64,000 nt of DNA from Saprospiraceae bacterium. GTDB lineage: Bacteria; Bacteroidota; Bacteroidia; Chitinophagales; Saprospiraceae. This document shows positions 37,077-46,683 of this stretch, one piece after another. The stretch is taken from the NCBI GenBank assembly GCA_020627785.1, contig JAHDGF010000011.1, positions 36,390-100,389 on the forward strand. The letters run 5' to 3'. The stretch's first letter is position 1. Every line of letters starts with the position of its first letter. The notes beneath the pieces were generated by a model. It worked only from the letters and a program-made list of their open reading frames with translations, searched no databases and was not told the origin of the DNA. The translations under genes were made by a program, and so were the position numbers.

Positions 37077-39396
37077 AACCTATAGTATATTATTTATTTG
37101 TTTACTTGGAGGTCTTTCAGCTTATGCGCAAGACTGTGATATAGTGGTCCAAGGCAATGTCTTTGATGAGGCATCTCAATCGCCATTGGCTTATGTCAAT
37201 ATCTTTATTCAAGAAACAAGAACAGGAACGACAACGGATGACGATGGAAATTTTTCATTAGAAAATATATGTGAAGGGCATTATCATTTTATTGTTTCTC
37301 ACATTGGTTGTGATGATGAAAAATTTCACTTCGACATCTTACAGGATACCATCCTGAAGATAGGTCTTTCTCATTCTCCAATCTCTCTTGAAACCGTCAC
37401 CATTGCCGGTCAAACAGATAGCTATGGTAATCAAGCCAATCTATCGGTTAAGAGAAATGTAATTGAAGACAATTCAAATCAGAATCTGTCAAAAATTATT
37501 GAGAATGAAACAGGCGTACATCTAATAAAAAATGGAAGCGGTATTACCAAGCCAGTCATTCATGGGTTGTCTGGTAACCGATTATTAATCTTAAATAATG
37601 GAATTCTTCAGAGTGGACAACAATGGGGAAATGACCATAGCCCTGAAATAGATCCTTTCGCAGCCGATAAAATTACCATATTGAAAGGTGCCAGCGCGAT
37701 AGAATATGGCGGAGGAAATCTTGGAAGTGTGATTCTTTCTCAACCCAAACGGATAGAGAAAGAACCGCATCTTCACGGGCAAGTAAATTATATTTTTGAT
37801 ACCAATGGAAGAGGTCATACTTTAAATGCTAGGCTAGGGAAATATTCGCCGAGTGTAGCATGGAAGGTGAGTGGCACCCTCAAAAAGTCTGGCGACAATA
37901 AATCAGCCAATTATTTTCTAAATAATACCGGTGTTGAGGAAGCTAATTTTTCAGTTCAATTGGAAAAGAACTGGAATGAGATCTTCACCTTTGATTTCTA
38001 TGCCAGTACTTTTAATACACGTATTGGAGTATTAAGGGGATCACACATTGGCAATTTAACTGATCTAGAATTAGCACTAGTTCAAGATGTACCTTTCTTT
38101 ACAGAGCCTAATTTCAGCTATGAAATTGAAGCACCCAATCAACAAGTGTCGCACCACCTAATCAAAGGACATGCAAAGTACTTTATTAGTGATGATCAAT
38201 TCCTCGAAGCAATTCTAGCTTTACAAATTAACAACAGAAAGGAGTTTGATCAGCGAAGAAATGAACGGACAGATATTCCAGCTCTGAATTTAGCCCAGTT
38301 GACTTTTAACTCAGAATTGAAGTATACAAATAACTTTAGTGATGATTGGAGGTTCAAAGCAGGTGTCCAAAATATAGGGACTGATAATACCAATAATCCG
38401 GAGACAGGAATTTTACCTTTAATCCCAGATTACCTCTCTTGGAAAACTGGTCTATTTTCTACTTTGTCTAGAAGTATAAATAATACTTCATTGAATCTAG
38501 GAGCAAGATATGACTTTGAAGACCAAACGGTTTTAACAATCAGCAGAACCATTCCTAGAGAAATCATCCGATTTGAAAATCAGTTTCACAACGCAAGTGC
38601 TGTGTTTTCTATCAAGTCGAAAATTACTGATGCTCAAAGTATTGGTTGGAATATTGGTTTCTCTATGCGGAACCCAGCCATCAATGAACTCTATAGTAAT
38701 GGCTTACATCAAGGGGTGAGTGGAATAGAGGAGGGGGATGCTGAATTACAAGTTGAACGCGCTGTAAAAAACACACTAGAATATAAGCTGGTTCCAAATT
38801 CTAACTTTTCGTTCAATGTATTGGCTTATCACCAACTCTTTAGGAATTACATTTATTTAAACCCTCAAGACGAGATTCGTTTAACAATCCGAGGAGCCTT
38901 TCCAGTTTTTAAGTACCAACAAACCGATGCAACGATCTATGGGCTAGACGTTTCTTCCCAAGTGACCTTAAGTAAATCTGTATTGGCATTATTTAAATAC
39001 TCATACATCAAAGGTCAAGACCAGACTCACAATCAACCACTAATCTTCATGCCACCGAATAGTCTGTTTGGCAGCTTAACCTATAGAGCACCTAAAGCCA
39101 TAAATTTTATTAAGGATTTAGATTTGGAAGATTTCGAGATTGAGGTCACCAATAGATTTGTATTCGAACAATTAAATTTTCTTCCAGAACAAGACTTCAC
39201 CAATCCGCCAGCCGCTTACAATCTAGTAGGCTTAAAACTTTCATCAGATTTAATCTTGCCAAAATACAAGATAAGAACCTTCATTAAGGCTGATAATCTT
39301 TTCAATGTGAGCTATCGGGATTATCTAAATCGATTAAGATATTTTGCGGATGATCTTGGTTTTGGTTTGACGGCAGGCATTAATGTAAAGTTTTAA
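37069..39396 (+). CDS. TonB-dependent outer-membrane receptor
   Basis: A 775-residue receptor starting at TTG (37069), which overlaps the previous stop by 8 nt; no in-frame ATG gives a signal peptide, and the TTG gives MNRTYSILFICLLGGLSAYAQ. It has a carboxypeptidase-regulatory-like N-terminal domain (VQGNVFDEASQSPLAYVNIFIQ), a plug domain with IHGLSGNRLLILNNGI and ILKGASAIEYGGG, and a 22-stranded barrel ending INVKF. The plug sequence resembles ZnuD-type metal receptors. Predicted role: active outer-membrane uptake, energised by TonB, of zinc or a metal chelate, in line with the Zur-like operator. The substrate is not proven by sequence. Confidence 0.85.
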   Translation: MNRTYSILFICLLGGLSAYAQDCDIVVQGNVFDEASQSPLAYVNIFIQETRTGTTTDDDGNFSLENICEGHYHFIVSHIGCDDEKFHFDILQDTILKIGLSHSPISLETVTIAGQTDSYGNQANLSVKRNVIEDNSNQNLSKIIENETGVHLIKNGSGITKPVIHGLSGNRLLILNNGILQSGQQWGNDHSPEIDPFAADKITILKGASAIEYGGGNLGSVILSQPKRIEKEPHLHGQVNYIFDTNGRGHTLNARLGKYSPSVAWKVSGTLKKSGDNKSANYFLNNTGVEEANFSVQLEKNWNEIFTFDFYASTFNTRIGVLRGSHIGNLTDLELALVQDVPFFTEPNFSYEIEAPNQQVSHHLIKGHAKYFISDDQFLEAILALQINNRKEFDQRRNERTDIPALNLAQLTFNSELKYTNNFSDDWRFKAGVQNIGTDNTNNPETGILPLIPDYLSWKTGLFSTLSRSINNTSLNLGARYDFEDQTVLTISRTIPREIIRFENQFHNASAVFSIKSKITDAQSIGWNIGFSMRNPAINELYSNGLHQGVSGIEEGDAELQVERAVKNTLEYKLVPNSNFSFNVLAYHQLFRNYIYLNPQDEIRLTIRGAFPVFKYQQTDATIYGLDVSSQVTLSKSVLALFKYSYIKGQDQTHNQPLIFMPPNSLFGSLTYRAPKAINFIKDLDLEDFEIEVTNRFVFEQLNFLPEQDFTNPPAAYNLVGLKLSSDLILPKYKIRTFIKADNLFNVSYRDYLNRLRYFADDLGFGLTAGINVKF

Positions 39397-39647
39397 TATC
39401 TCAAGGGATAATTCAAGAAAATTAGGTCTTTGATTTGGTTGACAATAATCAAGCTTTTTTTGTTCAACCTTCACACCAAAACGAACCAAATTTGCATTCT
39501 TTTCGTTAGAATCAAAGTAATCGAATGTCACTTACCCCATCAAATAAGACTAGATTCAATTTACTCGCTGATATTCCTACGTTGTTACTGTTAAAATCTT
39601 TTGACGATACATTTAAAATGAGACCTTCGCGGACTAATACATCTACT

Positions 39648-41432
39648 ATGAAAATTTATCTATCCACTTTACTAACCATTTTTTTATTCACTAACCTTTC
39701 AGGTCAAGCGAATTTGAGTGAAGATTTTGAATCCTATAATGATGGAGACATGATCACGATTGCATCCGATGATTGGAAAATTTGGACAGGAGGTACGGAT
39801 ACTCCGGTTACTTCGGAAAGAGCAGCATCTGGTAAAAAGTCTTTAAAGCTTGTAGGTGGAAAAAAGACAGATGTGTATTTCCCATTTAACAAACGCTTTA
39901 CTGCTGGAAGTCTTCAATTTTCTATGGATTTATTTATTCCAGAGGGTAGCAATGGATACTTTAGTTTTCAAGGCGTAGAGCAAGTAGGAATTGTCTGGAG
40001 CATGCAGTGTTACCTGGATAATAATTCTTTCTTTAGAATGGTTGATGATACGCAGGTACAACTGCAGAATATGTACCCACAAGATCAGTGGTTTAATATT
40101 TCAGTAGATGTAAATTTTGAAAGTCACTTGTGGCGATTTTATATAGATGGCGAATGTGTGGGTTCTTATATTCAAGAAAATGAAACGCGTCAGAGCATCG
40201 CTTCATTAGCCCTTTATCCCGAAGGAGAAAAGGCTTTGTTTTATGTTGATAATATTGTTTTGAATCACGTAGGAAAAGCAAAGGCTATGAATATGGCTTA
40301 CGATGCTTCTATAAGTGGTGTTGTTGATCCTAATCGTAGTTTAGGTCACAACAGTTTGAGCAACTTTGTTGGGTTGAATGGAGAAGAAAGAAACTTCGGA
40401 TGCAGAGTTACTAACATGGGAGAAAAGAAGATTAAGAATTTTGAATTAACACTTCAAACGGCCACTGAAACCAGTAGCCAAAAATTCAACATCGACTTAT
40501 CAATAGGCGCTGATACAATGGTAGTGCTTGAAAAAGGGCTAGTGCTTGACGGGGAACAATCTGCAACCATATCAATCACTAAGATTAATGGTAAAGAGGA
40601 TGAAAATACGTGCAATAATTCCTTTCCTATCCAATTGAAAGGCTACGACCTTCATCCAGACAAGAAGGTCTGGGTAGAAGAAGCAACGGGTACCTGGTGC
40701 GGCTGGTGTCCCCGCGGAGATGTATACATGAATTATTTATCAGAAAAATATCCAGATCATTTTGTAGGAATCGCTGTCCACCAAAATGATCCCATGGAAC
40801 TACCAACTTGGATGGGAACAGTCGGAGGTAGAGGAAGATCAAAAAAGCCGCAGCCAAGTTCTGGTCTTGGTAATTATATACAAGGCTTCCCTTCAGCTGT
40901 TATTGAACGCACAGAGACCATGGATCCGCTAGAGTTGGAATTGGCTTTTTTAGAACATGTTTCTCAAGCACCTCAAGCGACGATCTCCCACAGTGCTCGG
41001 TGGGATGAAAAATCAAGAGAACTAGAATTAACCATCACAACAAAAAGTTTAAGCTCCATATCTGATGAGGTAAAACTTATTGTTGGGCTTACAGAAGATA
41101 AGGTGCATGGAGAGGGCAATACCTGGGCTCAATCCAATTACTATTCTGGCGGTGCCAGAGGTCAGATGTCCGGATATGAATTGAAACCATCAAAAATTCC
41201 CGGAGATGAAATGGTCTACAATCACGTCGCAAAAATGTTGGTTACAGATTTTGGAGGGGAGGAACTGGAATTCAATGGTTCAAAAAATGAATCAATTGTT
41301 GTAAAGACTTTTACTCAAAAAATTCCAAAGGATTGGAATATTGAAAACATGCACATTGTGAGTGGTATAACCATTGGATCTGAGGTAGTTCACAATGCTA
41401 ATAAATCTTCTATTGCTGATGCTTTAAAGTAA
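39648..41432 (+). CDS. Omp28-related secreted protein with thioredoxin-like domain
   Basis: I start it at ATG 39648, which gives a clean signal peptide (MKIYLSTLLTIFLFTNLSGQ); 39525 would add 41 residues that lack signal features. Residues ~25-210 look like a concanavalin/LamG-type domain (EDFESYNDGDM onward, LYIDGECVGSYI-like strands). Further on is EEATGTWCGWCPRGDVY, a thioredoxin-like CxxC motif of the Omp28 family, with a cis-Pro region (YIQGFPSAVIER). The family is found at the outer membrane; a disulfide role is plausible. There is no sorting domain of the T9SS type. Confidence 0.72.
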   Translation: MKIYLSTLLTIFLFTNLSGQANLSEDFESYNDGDMITIASDDWKIWTGGTDTPVTSERAASGKKSLKLVGGKKTDVYFPFNKRFTAGSLQFSMDLFIPEGSNGYFSFQGVEQVGIVWSMQCYLDNNSFFRMVDDTQVQLQNMYPQDQWFNISVDVNFESHLWRFYIDGECVGSYIQENETRQSIASLALYPEGEKALFYVDNIVLNHVGKAKAMNMAYDASISGVVDPNRSLGHNSLSNFVGLNGEERNFGCRVTNMGEKKIKNFELTLQTATETSSQKFNIDLSIGADTMVVLEKGLVLDGEQSATISITKINGKEDENTCNNSFPIQLKGYDLHPDKKVWVEEATGTWCGWCPRGDVYMNYLSEKYPDHFVGIAVHQNDPMELPTWMGTVGGRGRSKKPQPSSGLGNYIQGFPSAVIERTETMDPLELELAFLEHVSQAPQATISHSARWDEKSRELELTITTKSLSSISDEVKLIVGLTEDKVHGEGNTWAQSNYYSGGARGQMSGYELKPSKIPGDEMVYNHVAKMLVTDFGGEELEFNGSKNESIVVKTFTQKIPKDWNIENMHIVSGITIGSEVVHNANKSSIADALK

Positions 41433-41534
41433 GACCAAGAAGATTTCTCTCAACTCTGCTACGGCATTGTCTCTCCCCTGGAGATTTGTTTTACTCTAGA
41501 TTTAGTTTAGCTATCGTTCTAGTTTTGTTCCGCA

Positions 41535-41759
41535 TTAGAAGCAGGAACGTTCAGAAATCTTTTTTGGAGCGGGAGCAGGAAGGCGGAAACTGTATGAAGA
41601 AAGTAGGAATTTATTTATAGTAAAGAAGGCGGTATGAGTTTTTGCGCCGTGGGCAGTGAAAAAAGATTTTAGTTTCTGCTTCGCAAGCTTTGACTTTTTT
41701 TGGTTACTTTTTTGTGTGGTAGACAAAAAAGTAACATAGCATTGTAATAAGAACTCCAT
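41535..41759. repeat. Intergenic element with a long perfect hairpin
   Basis: GTTACTTTTTTGT (41703-41715) pairs perfectly with ACAAAAAAGTAAC (41723-41735) around a 7-nt loop. The adjacent GC-rich block (GGAGCGGGAGCAGGAAGGCGG) and the sequence CTTCGCAAGCTTTGACTTTTTTTGG look like the intergenic repeats common in Bacteroidota genomes, which yield spurious ORFs rich in KVTKK-like peptides. A T-rich stem could terminate transcription. This fills most of the 475-nt gap between 41432 and 41908. Confidence 0.5.
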
Positions 41760-41907
41760 GCATAAAAAGTACCAATCAAAACTAAATTATTGATAGAAGC
41801 ACTTCGTCTCTTCATTAAACGTTGATTGATCCTAAAAGCTAGAATGGAACGATATTTGACCTCATTGCATCGTCTCTTTGAGATGTATGAAACCCAATAT
41901 CAACGCC

Positions 41908-42888
41908 ATGAAAAGACTTATCTCAAGCATTGTTGTCTGCTTTTTGTCCCTTAATAGTGGGCTTGCCTTAGCAGTCACTCCAAGTAATTCGGTTACTAAT
42001 TGTGGTACAAATACCATAACATTCACTTTCGATTGTGCCTTTGATGGAACTGTTTTGATCAATAATCCACCGGTGGGTATTACTTTTCCTGGCTTATCTG
42101 GACCCCCATATCTTGAAACGGTGACAGGAGGTGTTATTACTTTTGATATTGAAGTTTCCGGCTCTGCTTCCACAAATTACAATGTAAATTTTATCGTACT
42201 TTCTTCAAACATGGGCTGTGCTTCAAACAATGATAGTGCTGCCGCTGCAATGACGAGTACCTGTATTTTACCTCCAAATGATGCTTGCGTAGATGCCGAA
42301 GTTTTAACCATTGGCTCCTCAAGTTGCTCCTACGGAGTTTATTCAACGACCAATGCAACTTCTTCCGGTTCAGTGCCTACCTGTGCCAATCCTGGTTTCC
42401 TAGATTTATGGTACACCTTCAATGCTAATAATTCAACGGTGGTGATGGAGTTTGGAAGTTTGCCTGGGAGTTTCGCTTATTATGCTTTATATGATGCCTG
42501 TCCAGGGAATGGGGGAGTACAAGTTTCATGTGCGATTATGGTGCCTGGGACGGGTGCAACAAGTGCTACTTTTTCAAACCTAACGGTAGGAACCGATTAT
42601 ATTCTTCAATTATTATTCTTGTCAAGTGAGGCGGGTAATGATCAGGAAATTTGTCTTCAGAGTGCAACCGTAACTTCAAGCTGTGATGCCAATCTAACCA
42701 TCTCTACAAACGGTTCTAATCCGCCGAATACTTCCTATCAAGTGAGTAATAACATCATCACTTCTGGTACGTGTAATGTCGTCGGGAATGGAATTGCTTT
42801 TGATGCAGGGAATTCCGTTTTATTGAATTCAGGATTTTCTACTGGTGGAAATAATTTTGAAGTGTTGGTTGTAGGTTGTACGCCTTAA
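41908..42888 (+). CDS. Secreted cysteine-containing protein with PPC-like domain
   Basis: The start at 41908 gives the signal peptide MKRLISSIVVCFLSLNSGLALA; the upstream ATG at 41878 adds ten residues. Residues ~25-120 form an Ig-like module with Cys pairs. A PPC-type pre-peptidase C-terminal domain follows (NDACVDAEVL, VDLWYTFNANN, FSNLTVGTDYILQLLF). The end segment VAFDAGNSVLLNSGF-like (IAFDAGNSVLLNSGFSTGGN FEVLV) resembles a motif often found near the C-termini of Bacteroidota surface proteins. No catalytic domain is visible. Possibly a surface or matrix protein. Confidence 0.6.
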   Translation: MKRLISSIVVCFLSLNSGLALAVTPSNSVTNCGTNTITFTFDCAFDGTVLINNPPVGITFPGLSGPPYLETVTGGVITFDIEVSGSASTNYNVNFIVLSSNMGCASNNDSAAAAMTSTCILPPNDACVDAEVLTIGSSSCSYGVYSTTNATSSGSVPTCANPGFLDLWYTFNANNSTVVMEFGSLPGSFAYYALYDACPGNGGVQVSCAIMVPGTGATSATFSNLTVGTDYILQLLFLSSEAGNDQEICLQSATVTSSCDANLTISTNGSNPPNTSYQVSNNIITSGTCNVVGNGIAFDAGNSVLLNSGFSTGGNNFEVLVVGCTP

Positions 42889-42971
42889 GTTTATTTCTTT
42901 GTTGATGCGTTCGCAAATATTGAATTTCAGTATTCGTGAAATTGTATTGATAGTATTCAAAAAAAATTCTT

Positions 42972-43785
42972 TTAGTAATACTCGTAAGTAATTTCAGAAG
43001 TCGATCCATTTGATGTTCGAATTCTTTTCACTGGGTAGTCTTGTTCATTATATTCATACTCATATTGAATTAAATCCATAGATCCACTAATAGATTGAAA
43101 TGTTGTTATTTCTGTAGTGTTTCCAGTATTTGGAAAGGAAAAGAATGGCATAATGGTCGAAGTAAAAGCTGAATTTTTATTATCCTTAACGTAATTAATT
43201 CTAGTCCATACAGTAGTATCTCCTATTAGTCTTATTTCTTCCAAGTAGCTACAATTTTCATCAGTAAATGTGATAGAATTTTGCTGCTCAGATTTTTCTA
43301 TTAATTCATAGCCGCAGTCCATGTTTGGTAGGGAGTACTTGATGGTATTTATTTATTAATTTATTATCTAAATCATAAATTTCATAAATTATTTCATTGT
43401 TAGGAGTCTTAATGTACTTAATATCAGAAACAGGAATTCCTACAAGGGGTGGTCCATTTAAATAATTGCGCGTTATAATTATGGAATCTGCATAATAGGT
43501 GCGAATATCTATACCACTAGGTTCGTCATCTGTATAATAGGTCGTGCTAATTAATTGTCTTTCGTCATTATATTCATAACTCGTCAAAATACTCCCATTT
43601 GAATACATTCCTTTGAGTAATAAGTTTTCGTTTTCACAAAATTCCCCGTAAAAACCATCTGGACATTCGCAAGTTCCCAGAACGCATACTCCATCGTTCT
43701 GACATTCAATATCCTTGCATTCATCTGAGCAAGAATAATTGAATAGAATCAATAATAGGATTGGTGCAATTTGCTTTAAAGACAT
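42972..43785 (-). pseudogene. EGF-domain lipoprotein, frameshifted
   Basis: Two overlapping minus-strand frames join into one homologue of the gene at 44155. Frame one starts at 43785 (MSLKQIAPILLLILFNYSCSDEC, lipobox Cys) and has an EGF-like module with six cysteines (ECKDIECQNDGVCVLGTCEC), then runs to KYHQVLPTK and stops at 43306. Frame two begins within KMDCGYELIEK and continues to TYEYY at 42972, matching the second half of the paralogue. The join lies near 43322, within CCAAAC, and needs a one-base indel; there is no long homopolymer there. Either a true pseudogene or an isolated sequencing error. Confidence 0.75.
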
Positions 43786-44154
43786 AAGATTACATTTTAA
43801 ATACAAACCTAAGTATTTTTAATGCAATATCAATTCAGTGTTTAAGCTATAACTTCAATTATCCTAGAAGTGTTGGGTGCGTGACTTACGTTTATTTTTT
43901 CTTTCATGCTTGCGCAAATGTAGGAAGACTTAGCAAGAGTAGATTTATAATTATTAAAAGACCTTGGTTAAAAATACTCGAAGGTTAATTTTCGGATTGA
44001 TTAATTGCTTCCTCTGTGACTGTTCTTTTTATTCAGTAGAATTTGTGGTTGTGTTCATATTCACAAGTTGCTTGAGAAACCAATATTTTGTCTTATCTTT
44101 TATTCTAAAAAAAATAGAACGAACAAATTTAACTTTATAGTAAATATAAATTCT

Positions 44155-44979
44155 ATGAGAGCTCTTGTGTATTTATTTTTCAGTATCATCTTGTTATCTA
44201 ATTATTCATGTAAGGATGTATGTGAGGATGTTGCCTGCCTAAATGGGGGCATATGCACCATAGGTAATTGCGATTGTCCAGAAGGCTTTCGAGGGGAATT
44301 TTGCGAAGACAAAATTCTACTGTTGAAGGAAGTTTATCGAGACGGGAAATTAGATGAATCGTATGAATACAATGGTGATAGAAGCTTATCAAGAATATTT
44401 TGGCACTCCTCAAACGATGGTGAGCGATTTCGTGTTTTAATTTATAATTATTATTCGGATTCATTAATAATTAATTATCAGGGGGTAGAGAATGAAATTA
44501 TTCTAGATGAAGTTTTAGCATCAGAAAAGTTTTTTCAATTGGGAGGGGATACCGTTAGAGTACAATTATTTGATGGTGGATTATTGAATTCAAATTATTT
44601 GATAACTTCTTATGAAGCTGACTGTGGTCGAGAGAAGATTGAATATAGTAGTTCAGTTCAGACCATTGATTATACTGACAAGAATTGTAGCTCAATCAGG
44701 GAAGCAAGATCTAAAATTGATAATTCTTTTCAAGCTTCAAGAACAACGACTTTGGATGATAAACATGGATTTGATGAGTCTACACGAATACACTATTTCA
44801 GAACTGAGCATCATGGCAATGTCTTGAAAGTAAGCTCCATTAATTCTGAAGGGGAGGTGTGGGAAGCTCAACGGCAATATGTATACAATGAATTTGACTA
44901 TCCAATTTCTTGTGTTGAAACAAATGTTTTTGATAATGGTAATCAGAGTATAACTGATTACACGTATGTATATTATTAA
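44155..44979 (+). CDS. EGF-domain lipoprotein, intact paralogue
   Basis: The start at 44155 gives MRALVYLFFSIILLSNYSCKD, a lipoprotein signal with Cys19; an upstream ATG at 44068 lacks such a signal. An EGF-like module follows (CEDVACLNGGICTIGNCDCPEGFRGEFC) and then a ~220-residue beta-rich domain with YD-like units (EYNGDRSLSR, YVYNEFDYPI), ending TDYTYVYY. Bacterial EGF-like modules of this type are found in surface lipoproteins and mediate binding or spacing. The paralogue 350 nt away is divergent and frameshifted. Between them (43786-44154) I see no gene, only a copy of a recurring 12-mer. Confidence 0.72.
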   Translation: MRALVYLFFSIILLSNYSCKDVCEDVACLNGGICTIGNCDCPEGFRGEFCEDKILLLKEVYRDGKLDESYEYNGDRSLSRIFWHSSNDGERFRVLIYNYYSDSLIINYQGVENEIILDEVLASEKFFQLGGDTVRVQLFDGGLLNSNYLITSYEADCGREKIEYSSSVQTIDYTDKNCSSIREARSKIDNSFQASRTTTLDDKHGFDESTRIHYFRTEHHGNVLKVSSINSEGEVWEAQRQYVYNEFDYPISCVETNVFDNGNQSITDYTYVYY

Positions 44980-45021
44980 TTTGTTTTACTTAAAAGGGAT
45001 AAAAAATGAAACACCTGCCGA

Positions 45022-46659
45022 TTAAGCAGTTGCTTCAAGCTTTCTTGCCACCGGCTCTTTAATGGCAACGGTCTCCAAGGCCATTGGAAATTCTACCCCT
45101 TGCATTCTTAAACTTTGAATTCTATAGAGGTAGGCAGCTCCTTCCATAATCTTATTTGCGATGTCAGCGACCTTTCTATTTTGATAGTGTTCAAGATAAC
45201 TGCCTTTTGCCCAATCGTTGAAAGCACCCATGGATGGTCCACACCAGATCTGATAATCTAAGACTCTGTCTGGTGTTCCTGCATTGGCCCAGTTTGATGA
45301 CAATCCAAGATACCATCTAAAAATTAAGGCCATTTTTCTCTTTGGGTTATCCTTCGCTCGTTCAATTTGTTCAGGGTCACGTTGTTGGAAAAACTCTATG
45401 CATGATTGCCAGATTTCTTCTAGCGGTTTTTTGAAAACTTTCTGCTCTAGGTTCTGACGGTCCACCGCAGGGATTTCATCAATGGAATTGTATCGTTTAT
45501 AATATTCATAAAGTTTTTTGGCTCGGGGTCCAAATAGAGTTCCACGTTTTAAAACTTGTAAGTCCACGCCCATCTCAAACATATCTGATGCCGGAGCTCC
45601 CATCACATCTGTAGATTCCACCACTTGTAATAACTTCCGTACATGATCCGATGTTCCCGCTTCAAGACAAGCTTGATTCACACTTCCTGTGACCACGTAA
45701 GCAGCACCCATCATAAAGGCTGCGAGGGCAGAGGCTGGGGTAGAGATTCCTCCAGCAGCACCGATTCTTATCTTTTTGTCAAAGCCTGTCTTTTTCTGCA
45801 TCTCATCTCTCATCTGGATGATGATCGGAAGCAAAGCAACCAGTGGACGATTATCTGTATGTCCACCTGAATCAGCTTCCACAGTAATGTCATCAGCCAT
45901 CGGAACCAACTTAGCCAACTCCGCTTGCTCCTTGGTGATCTTACCTTTCGATAATAATGACTGAATAAATTCTTCCGGAGCAGCTTGCATGAATGGAAGT
46001 GCTACTTCTTTTCGGGAGATCTTAGCAATGACTTTATTCCCTATATTAATCTTATTATCTGCACCTCTGCTTAATCCAGATACCCGATAGTATACAATGT
46101 TTTCGGTAAGCGCTAAAAAGGCTGAAGCCTCAACTACTGTAACTCCTTTATCCAAAAATAATTCTACCGCTGCTGCCTCAAGTGCAGGCTCAGACGGTGA
46201 GTGAATTAAATTTACGGCAAAGGTCTGATGGGTAAGGTTTCCTTGAATCTTATGGATGGACTCAATAATTTTTTCTGGGACTTGACCTGCTGCTCCATAG
46301 GAGCCTAGTAAATTTGCTTGTCCTATGGCAATAACCAAATTTGCGGAAGCGATACCATTAGCCATCGCTCCAGTTTTATAAGCATACTTTAATTTATAAT
46401 CTTCACAAAACGTCGGATCACCCAATTGTGCCGCAGTCATCGGACTCGTAATCGCGAGTACTTGCAAACCTCTTCCTTCTGATACCAAAGCCCCTGTGTT
46501 GCTAACTCCAATCCTACCATTGAAATCCCTCATGATATAACAAGCTTTTTCCGTCTGCTCTAGCTTCTCTCTCATTGCTTCTACATCAAATACAATGTCT
46601 CTAGGTGATCCTTGCCAAAATAATTGCTGTGGTGTTCCGTTGAAATTCATATGCTTCAT
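45022..46659 (-). CDS. pfaD: PfaD, trans-acting enoyl reductase of polyunsaturated fatty acid synthase
   Basis: A 545-residue FMN-dependent enoyl reductase of the 2-nitropropane dioxygenase superfamily. The TIM-barrel phosphate and flavin region shows as IGAAGGISTPASALAAFMMGAAYVVTGSVNQA and the earlier substrate segment as TVEADSGGHTDNRPL. The fatty-acid synthase-type end (YQIWCGPSMGAFNDWAKGSYLE) is characteristic of PfaD proteins, which reduce the trans-2-enoyl chain made by PfaA and PfaC. It lies 24 nt after pfaC and ends the operon. Length is normal for PfaD. Confidence 0.93.
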   Translation of the reverse strand: MKHMNFNGTPQQLFWQGSPRDIVFDVEAMREKLEQTEKACYIMRDFNGRIGVSNTGALVSEGRGLQVLAITSPMTAAQLGDPTFCEDYKLKYAYKTGAMANGIASANLVIAIGQANLLGSYGAAGQVPEKIIESIHKIQGNLTHQTFAVNLIHSPSEPALEAAAVELFLDKGVTVVEASAFLALTENIVYYRVSGLSRGADNKINIGNKVIAKISRKEVALPFMQAAPEEFIQSLLSKGKITKEQAELAKLVPMADDITVEADSGGHTDNRPLVALLPIIIQMRDEMQKKTGFDKKIRIGAAGGISTPASALAAFMMGAAYVVTGSVNQACLEAGTSDHVRKLLQVVESTDVMGAPASDMFEMGVDLQVLKRGTLFGPRAKKLYEYYKRYNSIDEIPAVDRQNLEQKVFKKPLEEIWQSCIEFFQQRDPEQIERAKDNPKRKMALIFRWYLGLSSNWANAGTPDRVLDYQIWCGPSMGAFNDWAKGSYLEHYQNRKVADIANKIMEGAAYLYRIQSLRMQGVEFPMALETVAIKEPVARKLEATA

Positions 46660-46683
46660 TCTTAATCTTAAAATTTGATGATC

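Noticed and set aside
39438..39469. GGTTGA..TCAACC inverted repeat after the TonB receptor as a terminator
   Set aside because: The stem is short with a bulge and a long loop; too weak to call.
41535..41759. A 74-codon minus-strand frame as a small gene
   Set aside because: It is of the spurious KVTKK-rich type produced by the intergenic repeat and has no start context.
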